The position numbers and the translations under genes were made by a program. The notes under the pieces were generated by a model that worked only from the letters and a program-made list of their open reading frames with translations, made no database searches and was not told where the DNA came from. From an uncultured Gammaproteobacteria bacterium (GTDB taxonomy: Bacteria; Pseudomonadota; Gammaproteobacteria; Pseudomonadales; Pseudohongiellaceae), in NCBI GenBank assembly GCA_913058135.1, contig CAJXPR010000009.1:1-56857 (forward strand): a DNA stretch of 56,857 nt. Direction: 5' to 3'. Shown piece after piece: positions 7,722 through 17,630 of this stretch (positions are counted from its first letter, which is position 1; each line of letters begins with the position of its first letter).

Positions 7722-10028
7722 GTGACCAAAACTCAAATGCTGCGGGCTGTTTTTGCCTTCTGTCTACTGACCCTGTACTCCCTACATACTCCCCCCTCAG
7801 CTTTTGCTGCTGAAGCGCCACAAAGCACTGATTCCCCTGATGCCGATACGTATGCCAATCTGGCCGATATCCTGCAGGACGAACAGGCCCGTGAACGGCT
7901 GATACTTGATCTGCGCGCGCTGTCCGCCGGAGAAACTCCGGAACTGCCTGCAACAAACGCCGAAGACGAGATTGAACGCGTATCACCGGCTCGACAGATC
8001 GCTGACAGTACTCGTGAACTTGCCGAAGATTTTGTCAGTCAGTCTGCTGCTGCTGTGGAAGCTGTGGCTGACCTCGCCAGCGGGGATGCCGATCTCGACA
8101 TCAATGAGCTGCTCGGTACAGTAAGCAATCTGTTAATTGTCATGGCAGCCACCATCGGTTTGTTTCTCGTTCTGCGCCTGATGTTGCGACCTCTGTTTGC
8201 AGCCTTTAATCGCTGGGCACTGAACGATGCCGGGCGCAGCGCCATGCTGCGTAAATCTGTGGCCGTGACGGGGGCGGCGCTGCTTGATGTGCTGGCCATA
8301 GCATTGGCGTTTGTTGCCGGCTATGTCGTCGCGCTGTTTGTACTGGGCAGTGCGGGTGAAATGGACATTCATCAGTCGCTGTTTCTTAACGCGTTCCTGC
8401 TGATTGAAATATTCAAGGCTCTGATTCGTGGCCTGTTTGCCTCGCGGGACGATGGCCTGCGCATGTTGCCGCTGTCAGCTGAGCAGGCCGCCTACTGGAA
8501 TGCCTGGTTGGCCCGGCTAAGCGGCTTCATAGGATACGGCATCCTGTTTCTCGTACCGCTTGCCAGCGCCATCCTGGCGCCTGCGGTAGGGCGGCTGGTC
8601 GCCTTTATTGTCATGTTGCTCGCGTTTCTGTATGCGCTGGCGATCATTATGCAGAACAAAGTGACTGTCAGCCAGGAGCTGCTGCTGCGTGCCGGCAACT
8701 CAGACCTGGCCTTCAATCGCGTGCTACTGACCATGTTGGCCAAATGCTGGTACTTAGTAGCCATCGTCTATTTCGCGGCACTGGCGCTGGTGACCGTAGC
8801 GAGACCTGAAGATGCGCTGCCGTTCATGCTGGCAGCCTCATTGCAGACGCTGGTGGCAATCGGCGTCGGTCTGTTTATATCCGTTGTGTTGAGTCAGCTG
8901 ATCAGCCGCGGATTTCACTTGCCCGAGGAAACTCAGGCACGCTTTCCCATGCTTGAGACGCGACTGAACAGTTTTCTGCCCACCATCATGAAAGTGGTGC
9001 GATTCGCGATACTTATTATTGTCGCAGGGTTTGTTGCCGATGCCTGGGGGCTGTTCGATCTGATGGCATGGTTTGCCTCGGAGGCCGGTGCCCGAACACT
9101 GGGTACGATTGTATCGGTCGCGATTATCATTGTCCTGGCGATGGTGGTCTGGATAGGCTTGGCAAGCTGGATCGAACAACGTCTGAACCCGTCTGCAGGC
9201 GCCCGTGAGGCCAGCGCCCGGGAAAGAACGCTACTGACTATTTTCCGTAATGCAGTGGCTATCACGATCATCGTTATGACCGCCATGATTGTGCTGTCAG
9301 AGATAGGTATAAATATCGGACCGCTGATCGCCGGCGCCGGTGTGCTGGGTCTGGCCATTGGTTTTGGTGCTCAGAAACTGGTGCAGGACATCATCACGGG
9401 TGTTTTCATTCAGCTGGAGAATGCGATTAATGCCGGTGATGTGGTCAGTGCGGCCGGCATCACCGGAACCGCGGAGAAACTGACAATCCGGTCTCTCGGC
9501 ATTCGTGACCTGTCGGGTACCTATCATCTGATTCCGTTTTCCTCGGTTGACACGGTCGCCAACTACATGCGCGAGTTCGCCTATCATGTCGGAGAGTATG
9601 GGGTTGCCTACCGCGAAGATATTGATGACGTTATCGTCAGGTTGCGAGAAGCCTTTGATGAACTGATGGCGGATCCTGAGCACAAGGCCAATATCCTCGC
9701 CGAGCTGGAAGTCCATGGCGTGACGGCGCTGGCTGACAGCTCGGTGAATATCCGTGTGCGTATCAAGACCGTTCCTGGCGCGCAGTGGGGTGTGGGTCGC
9801 GCCTACAATCGACTGGTGAAATATCATCTGGACGCTGCCGGTATCGAGATTCCGTTCCCGCATATGACCTTGTATTTTGGCGAGGACAAGGAAGGCAAGG
9901 CACCGCCGGCACCCATTGTCATTCAATCTGGTAGAACGGAGGATAATCAGGGATCTGTCCCGGAGCTGGACGATAAACGTGCAAACACCAATGCCAAGGA
10001 AGGCGAGGATTACGATGAGCCCGACTGA
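7722..10028 (+). CDS. Large MscS-family mechanosensitive channel (YbiO-like)
   Basis: A 768-residue channel protein. A signal peptide (residues 1-29, ending AFA-A) leads into a periplasmic region of about 100 residues. Then come about ten membrane helices and the MscS core: the pore helix at about 528-560 with GPLIAGAGVLGLAIGFGAQKLVQDIITG, and a cytoplasmic beta domain beginning VFIQLENAINAGDVV. The C-terminal part carries RIKTVPGAQWGVGRAYNRLVK and PFPHMTLYFGE, typical of YbiO/moderate-conductance channels. The last 35 residues are charged and low complexity. It should open on osmotic downshock in the inner membrane. The start is GTG 7722, nine bases after GGAG. It is transcribed separately from the upstream receptor. 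Confidence 0.88.
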   Translation: MTKTQMLRAVFAFCLLTLYSLHTPPSAFAAEAPQSTDSPDADTYANLADILQDEQARERLILDLRALSAGETPELPATNAEDEIERVSPARQIADSTRELAEDFVSQSAAAVEAVADLASGDADLDINELLGTVSNLLIVMAATIGLFLVLRLMLRPLFAAFNRWALNDAGRSAMLRKSVAVTGAALLDVLAIALAFVAGYVVALFVLGSAGEMDIHQSLFLNAFLLIEIFKALIRGLFASRDDGLRMLPLSAEQAAYWNAWLARLSGFIGYGILFLVPLASAILAPAVGRLVAFIVMLLAFLYALAIIMQNKVTVSQELLLRAGNSDLAFNRVLLTMLAKCWYLVAIVYFAALALVTVARPEDALPFMLAASLQTLVAIGVGLFISVVLSQLISRGFHLPEETQARFPMLETRLNSFLPTIMKVVRFAILIIVAGFVADAWGLFDLMAWFASEAGARTLGTIVSVAIIIVLAMVVWIGLASWIEQRLNPSAGAREASARERTLLTIFRNAVAITIIVMTAMIVLSEIGINIGPLIAGAGVLGLAIGFGAQKLVQDIITGVFIQLENAINAGDVVSAAGITGTAEKLTIRSLGIRDLSGTYHLIPFSSVDTVANYMREFAYHVGEYGVAYREDIDDVIVRLREAFDELMADPEHKANILAELEVHGVTALADSSVNIRVRIKTVPGAQWGVGRAYNRLVKYHLDAAGIEIPFPHMTLYFGEDKEGKAPPAPIVIQSGRTEDNQGSVPELDDKRANTNAKEGEDYDEPD

Positions 10029-10175
10029 GGTCGGCGCTCCGGCCCGGCTGTCCCCAGTCGGTGCTGGACTCGGACGCCTGCACGCATTATTCTGAGGTCT
10101 CACACAGCCCAACATGGTGCTGGTCACGATCAATAACCTCAGCAATAATCGTGGCAGACGAGACGGAGAATCATT

Positions 10176-11264
10176 ATGCAACCACTGACAGTTCACGAAA
10201 CAAGTCGCAATCCACTTCAACGGATTCGAAGCACACTGCTTGCCGGCTTGCTGGGCACTGTGACTTTACTGCCTTTGTCCGGCCCCGGGTTTGCCCAGAA
10301 CAATGCAGAACCCATCAGGATTGGAGGTTTGCACAGCTTCGAACTGCGGGTTAGCGACGTTGAGCGTTCTCTCGAGTTTTACCAGGGCCTGTTTGGTTCA
10401 CCTGTGCTGAACCGGCTGGGTGATACAGTTTCCCTGCAGATTGGCGATGGACCGCAATATTTTACCCTGTCGCCCACACGCCGCGATGAACAGCCTCATA
10501 TCAGTCACTTTGCACTGAGCGTACCCGATTTTAATCTGTTTGGCCTGCAAAGCGACCTGGCTGACCATGGTTTGACTCGCACGGTCGCGACCATGTTCGA
10601 TGGCCGCTCGCCGCTGGAACTGGCCAATCTGACCTGGACCGAGCGTCTGCCTGAAGATGGCGACGACATGACCACGGACAACCATCATCTGTATTTTGCC
10701 GACCGCGATGGCATCCGTGTCCAGCTTTCCAGCCCTGATGCCTGTGGTTCCGGTGAAGGCCCGCAAGCGACCTGTAACCTGGAACCGGCGCCGGAAGAAG
10801 GGCTCATCGAGCTGCGGGAGATTAATCACTTCACCACCTACGTGGCCAATTACCAGTTGACCAACGACTTCTACCGCAATCTGTTCGGGCTGGAAAACCA
10901 GGCATTTCAGGGCACCTTTCCGTTGCTCGGGCTGGGAGACGGTCGTCAGTTCCTGATGTTTGTCGGTGGCACTCAGCCCGGTGAACCAGCCCAGCCGGGC
11001 CGCATCGATCATGCCAGCCTGAACATCGAGAACTTCACCGAAGAGTCGGTGCTGGCGCGTCTGACCGAGTATGGTCTGACACCCAGGCCGGAAGGTGAAG
11101 AAGCCAGGCCGCTACAGCATTGGGTCAGCCGGCGCATGCCAGAACGGGGCGGGGCGCCAGGCGGCACGCCCGAAGTCTATTTCTCCGATCCTGATGGCAT
11201 CCACATCCAGCTGCAACATCATACCTATTGCGGCGGCGGTGGAGTCTTCGGCGAGGACTGCTGA
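10176..11264 (+). CDS. Exported protein with two VOC (glyoxalase-fold) domains
   Basis: A 362-residue protein with an N-terminal signal peptide (about residues 1-41, cleavage after GFA) followed by two vicinal-oxygen-chelate units. The first (about 50-190) has HSFELRVSDVERSLEFYQGLFG and ends YFADRDGIRVQL. The second (about 212-355) has NHFTTYVANYQLTNDFYRNLFG and ends YFSDPDGIHIQL. His residues opening each unit and the acidic positions near their ends could bind a metal, but the reaction cannot be named. Four or more Cys residues (CGSGEGPQATC and the CGGGGVFGEDC tail) fit disulfides in the periplasm. VOC enzymes are usually cytoplasmic, so export is notable. RBS GGAG precedes ATG 10176. It converges with ggt, leaving two bases between the stop codons. 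Confidence 0.82.
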   Translation: MQPLTVHETSRNPLQRIRSTLLAGLLGTVTLLPLSGPGFAQNNAEPIRIGGLHSFELRVSDVERSLEFYQGLFGSPVLNRLGDTVSLQIGDGPQYFTLSPTRRDEQPHISHFALSVPDFNLFGLQSDLADHGLTRTVATMFDGRSPLELANLTWTERLPEDGDDMTTDNHHLYFADRDGIRVQLSSPDACGSGEGPQATCNLEPAPEEGLIELREINHFTTYVANYQLTNDFYRNLFGLENQAFQGTFPLLGLGDGRQFLMFVGGTQPGEPAQPGRIDHASLNIENFTEESVLARLTEYGLTPRPEGEEARPLQHWVSRRMPERGGAPGGTPEVYFSDPDGIHIQLQHHTYCGGGGVFGEDC

Positions 11265-11266
11265 AA

Positions 11267-13033
11267 TTACTGAGTGACAAACCCGGCGGATACCGTGCCT
11301 TCGCGGCGCGGGTCCGCTGCACCCACCAGCCCATCTTCAGTCACCAGTATCACGTGCAGGCCTGAGTTCTCGCCTTCACTTTCCTGCACATCATACCCTT
11401 CGTTACGCAGATAATCGGCCTGCGCCTGTCCCGGCTCGCGGCCAATTTCCACACGTACCGTGTCACCGCGGGCAATGATATTGGGGAAGGCGACAGCCTC
11501 TTCAACTGACATGCCCCAGTCGACAATGCCCAGAATGGATTTTGCGGTGTACGCCGGAATCGAATTGCCACCGGGGGAGCCCGTGACCATATACAATTCA
11601 TTGCTGCCATTCAGGATGATGGTAGGGGACATTGATGATCGGGGTCGCGCGCCGGGTCTGATCATATTGGCTGCCTCGCGCTGATCGGCATAATAGTCGC
11701 GGGCAAAATCTGTCATCTCATTGTTGAGCAGAAACCCTGCTGCCCAGCGCCCGGAGCCAAATGCCGATTCTACTGTCATGGTGGCGGACACGGCGTTACC
11801 TTCGCTATCAATAATGGACAGGTGTGTGGTGCCTGCCGGTTCCAGCGTACTGTCCTGTGCCCAGACGCTGGCGGTGCCGACGCCCAGAATATCAGCCGGA
11901 TTTCCGTGCTGAGGTGTGGCGCCCGGCGCGACTGGGTTTTCACTGCGGTATTGAAGATATTCCGGATCCAGCAGTTGTTGAACCGGCACTGTGACATGAT
12001 CCGGGTCACCAAAGTAATAATCCCGGTCGGCATAGGCCAGTCGCTGGGCATCGACAAATGCCTTGATCTGCTCTTCCTGACTGGGGTTTTCCGGGAGCAA
12101 CTGATCGTATAGATTGGTGATCATGATCTGCATGGCACCGGAAGAGGGCGGAGTAGCTGAGCAGATGTTAAGCAAGCGCCAGGTGCCGCAGATAGCGGCG
12201 CGCTCCACAGCACGGTAACCCGAGATGTCGTCCACAGTCATGCTGCCGCCATTTTCGCCGGCCTGGGCGGATGCTGCCATGGCCCTGGCAATCTCACCCT
12301 CGTAGAAAGCACTCGGTCCTTCGGCAGCAACCCGTTGCAAGGTGTTGGCATAGTCGGGATTGCGTAGCATGCTGCCCGCCTGCACCGGCTCACCGTTGGG
12401 GTAAAAGTACTCCGCAGCGCCGGGATTTTCATCCAGTTGAGAAATCTGAGCCATTTGCGGCAAGTAACCAGCCATTTTCGCCGTCACCTCAAAACCATCG
12501 CTGGCCAGGCGGATGGCGGGTTCAAACAGGGTGGCCCAGGGCAATTTGCCGTAGTTGTCATGTGCCAGTTTGTATAATGCAATGGCCCCGGGCACGCCGA
12601 TGGCATTGCCACTTTGCCAGGCGTCCAGGAACCCCCCGGGCTGACCGTCGCGCATGAACATATCTGGCGTGGCGCCGCTGGGCGCAGTTTCCCGGCCGTC
12701 CAGAAAGCGTACATTCTGTGTTGTCTGTTCGTAGACCACCATAAAACCACCGCCACCCAGGCCCGAACTTTCCGGTTCGACCAGACCCAGCACCGCATGG
12801 GCGGCGATGGCTGCATCCACGGCATGTCCGCCTTGCGCCAGCATCTGTATGGCAGCATCAGTAGCGTCAGGGTTGGCCACAGCTGCCATGTAACCCAGTG
12901 ACCAGGCATTGCTGCCAGCAGGATCCGGGGCGTCAGCCATATCAGGCACGGAGGTTGGGGTCGCAGTTGGGTCGGCAGGGTCCGAGCAGGCGGCGAGTAT
13001 CGCCAGACTCAGAAGGGCAGCAGGGAATCTCAT
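11267..13033 (-). CDS. ggt: Gamma-glutamyltransferase lipoprotein
   Basis: A 588-residue gamma-glutamyltranspeptidase precursor. The N-terminus ends in a lipobox LAAC, so the enzyme is probably anchored as a lipoprotein rather than soluble. The large subunit has GGHAVDAAIAAHAVLGLVEPESSGLGGGGFMVVY and the substrate Arg in LDGRETAP. Autocleavage should occur before the nucleophile Thr in AGTTHLSIID (about residue 401); the downstream GNAVSATMT, NNEMTDF and GSPGGNSIP blocks line the active site. All family hallmarks are intact. It hydrolyses or transfers the gamma-glutamyl group of glutathione, so it would serve glutathione salvage at the cell surface. It is a single gene divergent from the flavoprotein at 13203. 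Confidence 0.95.
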   Translation of the reverse strand: MRFPAALLSLAILAACSDPADPTATPTSVPDMADAPDPAGSNAWSLGYMAAVANPDATDAAIQMLAQGGHAVDAAIAAHAVLGLVEPESSGLGGGGFMVVYEQTTQNVRFLDGRETAPSGATPDMFMRDGQPGGFLDAWQSGNAIGVPGAIALYKLAHDNYGKLPWATLFEPAIRLASDGFEVTAKMAGYLPQMAQISQLDENPGAAEYFYPNGEPVQAGSMLRNPDYANTLQRVAAEGPSAFYEGEIARAMAASAQAGENGGSMTVDDISGYRAVERAAICGTWRLLNICSATPPSSGAMQIMITNLYDQLLPENPSQEEQIKAFVDAQRLAYADRDYYFGDPDHVTVPVQQLLDPEYLQYRSENPVAPGATPQHGNPADILGVGTASVWAQDSTLEPAGTTHLSIIDSEGNAVSATMTVESAFGSGRWAAGFLLNNEMTDFARDYYADQREAANMIRPGARPRSSMSPTIILNGSNELYMVTGSPGGNSIPAYTAKSILGIVDWGMSVEEAVAFPNIIARGDTVRVEIGREPGQAQADYLRNEGYDVQESEGENSGLHVILVTEDGLVGAADPRREGTVSAGFVTQ

Positions 13034-13202
13034 GACAGGGGGCTTCCGGTAGCAGTAAATGATTCAGTATGCTTGGGAGCATATAGCCGTTTTGCCCCGT
13101 GCACAACCGGGTTACAACCCCGGTTACAAGTGAACCACAACACAAGTACACTGTGTATCACAGCGTTGCCGGAATGCGATGCGCGACAAGTGGGAGTGGC
13201 GT

Positions 13203-14615
13203 ATGAATGTGGATACCGTGATCGTGGGGGCCGGCACTGCCGGATTGGCAGCGCTGCGCGAGGTCAGGCGCTACACGGAGGATTTTCTGCTGATCAATGA
13301 TGGTCACTGGGGCACGACCTGTGCTGCAGTTGGCTGCATGCCTTCCAAAGCGCTGATCGAGGTAGCCAATGCCTTTCATCAGCGAAAACTGTTTCCACAG
13401 TTCGGGCTGCGCGGGGCGGATACTCTGGAGGCTGATTTGCCGGCTGTGCTGGCGCATGTGCGCAGATTGCGCGACGGATTTGTTGCCGGGCCTGAATCGT
13501 TGCCGAATGAACTGGGTAAGCGCGCAGTACAGGGACGCGCCCGTCTGCAGGGACCTGGCTGCATTGAGGTCAACGGGCAGAAAATCCATGCCCGCGCCAT
13601 TATTCTGGCCCCTGGCAGCCGTCCGGTGGTGCCCAAGGCCTGGCAATCTTTTGGTAACCGGGTACTGACCACCGATTCGCTATTCGAACAGGATGATCTG
13701 CCACAGCGGATTGCTGTTGTTGGCATGGGTGCCATTGGTGTGGAAATAGCCCAGGCACTGGTCAGACTTGGCAAGACTGTGGCTGGTTTTGACAACAGCG
13801 ACCGGCTGGCCGGCATCGGTGATGATGAGGTGCTGGCGGCATTCCGGCCATTGCTGGAGCGCGAGATGACCCTGTACCTGGGCGGATCAGCGGAGCTGGT
13901 AATGACCGACGGCAGCATCCGCGTCACCGGCGCGGCTGGGGAGTTTGAAGCGGATGCGGTGCTGGCGGCCATGGGACGACGTCCCAATATAGATGGACTG
14001 GGGCTGGAGACGCTGGGCGTACCATTGGATGACAAAGGCATGCCGGACATTGATCCGACGACCTTGCGGATAGGCGAGTCCTCAGTGTTTCTGGCGGGGG
14101 ACGCCAACGCCCGTCGGCCCCTGCTGCATGAAGCGGCCGACGAGGGATACATAGCCAGCCAGTTCGCCACACCCGGGGCAGAACCGCATGGGTTCTGTCG
14201 ACGCACGCCGCTGTCAGTCGTGTTTTGTTCACCGCAAGTGGCGCATGTAGGCCGGTCGTTGGCTGATCTGCCCGCAGACACCCGGGTCACGGGCTCGGCT
14301 GATTTTTCCCGGCAAGGCCGTGTGCGAATTACCGGCAAGGCTGCGGGGATACTCAAGATTCATGCGGAGGCAAACAGCGGCAAATTGCTGGCGGCGGATA
14401 TGTGCATACCCGACGCTGAACACCTGGCTCATCTGCTGGCACTGGCGATAGAGCAGGACATGACTGTGCAGCAGGTTCTGGCCATGCCGTTCTATCACCC
14501 GGTGGTAGAGGAAGGCCTGCGCAGCGCGTTGCGTGATCTGGCGAAAAAGCTGCCGAACAGGGGGCAGTCCGACTTGTCGCGCTGCCCCAATATCGGTTTT
14601 GATGCGCTGGATTAG
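13203..14615 (+). CDS. Dihydrolipoamide dehydrogenase-like flavoprotein disulfide reductase
   Basis: A 470-residue class I pyridine nucleotide-disulfide oxidoreductase. It has the FAD-binding GAGTAG near the N-terminus, a redox-active CAAVGC pair (Cys 40 and 45) followed by MPSKA, an NAD(P)-binding VGMGAIGVEIAQAL, a second FAD motif VFLAGDAN, and the C-terminal catalytic HPVVEE (His about 432, Glu about 437). All parts of an active reductase are present. No lipoyl-enzyme genes flank it, so it is probably the stand-alone lpd-like paralog common in gammaproteobacteria, with an unproven partner. ATG 13203 has GGGAG upstream and is preferred over 13179. In the ggt/flavoprotein intergenic region the sequence GGTTACAA is repeated at 13110-13117 and 13122-13129. 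Confidence 0.85.
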   Translation: MNVDTVIVGAGTAGLAALREVRRYTEDFLLINDGHWGTTCAAVGCMPSKALIEVANAFHQRKLFPQFGLRGADTLEADLPAVLAHVRRLRDGFVAGPESLPNELGKRAVQGRARLQGPGCIEVNGQKIHARAIILAPGSRPVVPKAWQSFGNRVLTTDSLFEQDDLPQRIAVVGMGAIGVEIAQALVRLGKTVAGFDNSDRLAGIGDDEVLAAFRPLLEREMTLYLGGSAELVMTDGSIRVTGAAGEFEADAVLAAMGRRPNIDGLGLETLGVPLDDKGMPDIDPTTLRIGESSVFLAGDANARRPLLHEAADEGYIASQFATPGAEPHGFCRRTPLSVVFCSPQVAHVGRSLADLPADTRVTGSADFSRQGRVRITGKAAGILKIHAEANSGKLLAADMCIPDAEHLAHLLALAIEQDMTVQQVLAMPFYHPVVEEGLRSALRDLAKKLPNRGQSDLSRCPNIGFDALD

Positions 14616-14827
14616 CTGTTCTCTATGCGGAAGCCGATTTTCAGTGTCACCTGGAAATGCCCAACATCACCGTCGACAATATGGCCACGCGTTTCCGTGA
14701 CCTCAAACCATTCCAGGTTCCTGGTGGTTTTGTTGGCCTGTTTGATGGCATTGCGGATGGCATCGTCAATACTCTGGGTAGACGAGCCGACTATTTCGAT
14801 TTTTTTGTAGGTGTGATGATCAGACAT
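14612..14827 (-). CDS. Dodecin family flavin-binding protein
   Basis: A 71-residue protein matching dodecin throughout: HTYKKIEIVGSST at the start, DAIRNAIKQANKT in the helix, LEWFEVTETRGHI with the flavin-stacking Trp, and FQVTLKIGFRIE at the end. Dodecins form hollow 12-mers that store riboflavin or FAD. AAGGAG lies seven bases before the ATG. Its stop codon TAA (14612-14614) overlaps the flavoprotein stop TAG (14613-14615) on the other strand, so two flavin-linked genes converge with no gap. That pairing may be chance. Confidence 0.95.
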   Translation of the reverse strand: MSDHHTYKKIEIVGSSTQSIDDAIRNAIKQANKTTRNLEWFEVTETRGHIVDGDVGHFQVTLKIGFRIENS

Positions 14828-14898
14828 GGTGGACTCCTTACTGCTGAGAGTGAGTTGTCACCGTAACATATTCTGTCAGGGCTTTCAGGCGCCACGCC

Positions 14899-14918
14899 CC
14901 GGTCGGCTTCCCGACCGG
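14899..14918. terminator. GC-rich hairpin after ybiT
   Basis: CCGGTCGG and CCGACCGG are perfect 8-bp arms around a four-base loop, nine bases past the ybiT stop codon. There is no T-run, so termination is plausible but unproven. Confidence 0.4.
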
Positions 14919-14926
14919 AGCGGACG

Positions 14927-16510
14927 TCAGTATACGCCCAGGCTGCGCAGATAGTCTTCGTAGTTACCTTTGAAGTCGACCAGGCCCCCCGGCTGCATAT
15001 CAATGATACGCGTTGCCAGTGAGGTCACAAATTCCCGGTCATGGCTGACAAAGATCAGCGTGCCGGGATAGTTCTCCAGCGCCAGGTTGAGTGCTTCAAT
15101 GGACTCCATGTCCAGGTGGTTGGTGGGTTCATCCATCAGCAATACATTGGGATTGATCAGGCTGAATTTGCCGAACATCATGCGTGCCTTCTCACCACCT
15201 GACAACACCGGCAGGGTCTTGTTGACATCGTCATTGGAGAACAGCATACGACCCAGTGCTGAGCGCACCAGTTGCTGATCGCCCTTGGTCCATTGTTTCA
15301 TCCAGTCAAACAGCGTGATTTCCTCGACGAACTCGGCACTGTGATCCTGGGCAAAATAACCGATGTCGGCTTGCTCGGCCCATTTCAGCTTGCCGCCGTC
15401 CAGTGCTACCTCATTCATCAGGCAGCGCAGCAGTGTGGTCTTTCCGGCACCGTTGGGGCCGATAATGGCAACGCGTTCCCCAGCCTCGATTTGCAGGCTG
15501 AGTTTGTTAAACAGTTCGGTGTCGTAAGCTTTGCTGGCGTTTTCCATGATCAACGCCTGGCGGTGCAGCTTTTTGTTTTCCACAAAGCGGATATAAGGAC
15601 TGACACGGCTGGAAGGTTTGACATCTTCCAGCTGGATTTTTTCGATCTGGCGCGCACGTGATGTGGCCTGCTTGGCCTTCGACGCGTTGGCCGAAAAGCG
15701 GCTGACAAAGGCCTGCAGTTCAGAGATCTGTGACTTCTTCTTGGCGTTTTCATTCAGCAGTCGTTCGCGCGCCTGCGTTGAGGCAATCATGAAATCATCG
15801 TAATTGCCAGGGTAGAGTCGCAACTCACCGTAGTCCATGTCAGCGATATTGGTACACACCGCGTTCAGGAAGTGACGATCATGGGAAATGATGATGATGG
15901 TGCTGTTGCGCTGATTAAGCACATTCTCCAGCCAGCGGATGGTATTGATGTCCAGGTTGTTGGTCGGTTCGTCCAGCAGCAACACATCAGGATCGGAAAA
16001 CAGCGCCTGTGCCAGCAGCACGCGCAGTTTCCAGCCCGGGGCAATCGCGCTCATCGGGCCTTCATGTTGCTCCAGGGGAATATCCAGGCCCAGCAACAGC
16101 TCACTGGCACGTGACTCAGCGGTATAACCGTCCATCTCGGCAAAGGGCTCTTCCAGTTCCGCCACGGCCATGCCGTCGGCTTCACTCATCTCTTCCAGAC
16201 CATAGATGCGATCGCGCTCTGACTTGACCTTCCACAAGGCCTCATGGCCCATGATGACCGTGTCAATGACCGAGTACTTCTCATAGGCGAACTGATCCTG
16301 GCGCAGTTTGCCCAGGCGCACATCCGGTTCCAGCATGACCTGACCACTGGTAGGTACCAGATCGCCCCCCAGTATTTTCATGAAGGTGGACTTGCCGCAG
16401 CCGTTGGCGCCGATCAGGCCGTAGCGCTTACCCTGGGCGAATTTGACGGACACGTTTTCGAACAGTGGCTTGGCGCCGAACTGCATGGTGAGGTTGGCGG
16501 TGGAAATCAA
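14927..16510 (-). CDS. ybiT: ABC-F family ATPase, YbiT-like
   Basis: A 527-residue protein with two ABC cassettes and no membrane part. The first has GANGCGKST and [11 protein letters not shown]; its signature is degenerate ([17 protein letters not shown]), as in YbiT. The linker (about 240-310) is charged and helical, with [25 protein letters not shown]. The second cassette has [22 protein letters not shown] and [15 protein letters not shown] proteins act on ribosomes at the E site to relieve stalled translation; YbiT is the E. coli member closest in motifs and length. The gene appears monocistronic, with a hairpin after it. Confidence 0.93.
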   Translation of the reverse strand: MISTANLTMQFGAKPLFENVSVKFAQGKRYGLIGANGCGKSTFMKILGGDLVPTSGQVMLEPDVRLGKLRQDQFAYEKYSVIDTVIMGHEALWKVKSERDRIYGLEEMSEADGMAVAELEEPFAEMDGYTAESRASELLLGLDIPLEQHEGPMSAIAPGWKLRVLLAQALFSDPDVLLLDEPTNNLDINTIRWLENVLNQRNSTIIIISHDRHFLNAVCTNIADMDYGELRLYPGNYDDFMIASTQARERLLNENAKKKSQISELQAFVSRFSANASKAKQATSRARQIEKIQLEDVKPSSRVSPYIRFVENKKLHRQALIMENASKAYDTELFNKLSLQIEAGERVAIIGPNGAGKTTLLRCLMNEVALDGGKLKWAEQADIGYFAQDHSAEFVEEITLFDWMKQWTKGDQQLVRSALGRMLFSNDDVNKTLPVLSGGEKARMMFGKFSLINPNVLLMDEPTNHLDMESIEALNLALENYPGTLIFVSHDREFVTSLATRIIDMQPGGLVDFKGNYEDYLRSLGVY

Positions 16511-16635
16511 AATGGACTCTGTACTGAAGGAACGAAAATGAAGGCGCGCATCCTAACAGAAACCGCGCCCCAGAGCACCTTACGTCTCCGTTTTTATCAG
16601 GACAGCGCACGCGCGCCGACATGGCGGAGCAGGAC

Positions 16636-17568
16636 TTACAGATTACGGCGCCAGTCCACTGTCGCAATCCAGTCTCTTAATGTCAGCAGATCAGGGTGCA
16701 GGGCGCGCAGCATGCTCAGGTCTGCCTGCCAGCCGCCATGAGGATCCGCGTTGTTCCAGCGGAACTGGGTAACCAGAGACTTGCCAATCTTGTAGCAGCC
16801 GCAGTTGTCAGTCAGCTCGGCGTACCCGGCGATCAGGCGTTGCAGCAAAGAGGGCAGGTAGCGGTAGGTGACCGGGCGCTGCAGTGCTTCCGACAGCGCC
16901 GCGGCGAACTCTGTCAGGGTAAACTGGTCGCTGGCCAGTTCAGTTCCCCTGTATTGCCAGGCTTCTGCTTGCTGGAACGCCAACGCCACAAAATGCGCGA
17001 GATCCTGCATGGCGATCATCTGGAAGGGTTTCTCTGCAGTGATACCGAATGGCAATACGCCGCGAGTGACAATGTTGTTTCGAAACCGGTGGGAAATGAA
17101 ATTTTCCAGGAAAGTAACAGGCCGAAGGATCGTCCAGGGAATGGTGGATTGACGCAGTGTTTCCTCAATGGCGCGTTTGCTGTCGAAGTGGCTGATATTC
17201 AGGCCAGCGGTGCGGTCGGTGCCACCGACAGAGCTGAACACCAGGTGTTTTATGTTCGCCTGCTCAGCGGCGGCAATCAGGTTTTTGCCATGTTGTATCT
17301 CTATATGTAAGCCGTGCTCCCAGAATTCGGTTACCCCGAAGACGCCATAGGCGCCTGACATCGCACGTATCAGGGAGGCAGGATCGCCGAGGTCGCCCCG
17401 AACCAGGCCGGCGCCCTCGTGTTGCAGCCGCCTGGCTTGTGCACTCTCTGGGTGGCGTGTCAGGGCCCGGACCGGCCAGCCCTTGGACATAAGCGCTCTG
17501 GCCACCGCACCTCCCTGGCGTCCGGTAGCGCCGCATACAAGAATCGGGCATTTCTGATTGTCTGGCAT
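16636..17568 (-). CDS. NmrA-like NAD(P)-binding protein
   Basis: A 310-residue atypical short-chain dehydrogenase of the NmrA group. The dinucleotide-binding loop is GATGRQGGAVARALMSKG near residue 15, followed by VRALTRHPES. The HLVFSSVGGTDR block and the WTILRPVTFLENF segment are typical of NmrA/HSCARG proteins, which lack the YxxxK catalytic pair and sense or bind NADP(H). The start is ATG 17566-17568 with AGGA upstream; the six-base longer form would use TTG. It is divergent from an AraC-type gene with only 62 bases between starts, so that regulator is its likely controller. The Cys pair DNCGCYK near the C-terminus is unusual. Confidence 0.85.
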   Translation of the reverse strand: MPDNQKCPILVCGATGRQGGAVARALMSKGWPVRALTRHPESAQARRLQHEGAGLVRGDLGDPASLIRAMSGAYGVFGVTEFWEHGLHIEIQHGKNLIAAAEQANIKHLVFSSVGGTDRTAGLNISHFDSKRAIEETLRQSTIPWTILRPVTFLENFISHRFRNNIVTRGVLPFGITAEKPFQMIAMQDLAHFVALAFQQAEAWQYRGTELASDQFTLTEFAAALSEALQRPVTYRYLPSLLQRLIAGYAELTDNCGCYKIGKSLVTQFRWNNADPHGGWQADLSMLRALHPDLLTLRDWIATVDWRRNL

Positions 17569-17630
17569 ACGCAAAATCCTGTATTGTCTGTTGTGTCAGA
17601 CCAGCTTAATCAACAACCACCAAGGTCCAC

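Noticed and set aside
9297-10220. 307-residue open frame on the minus strand
   Set aside because: Antisense shadow of the MscS gene; no motifs, no ribosome site.
13379-14356. 325-residue open frame on the minus strand
   Set aside because: Antisense shadow of the flavoprotein; Ser/Pro/Arg-rich, typical of the complement of GC-rich coding DNA.
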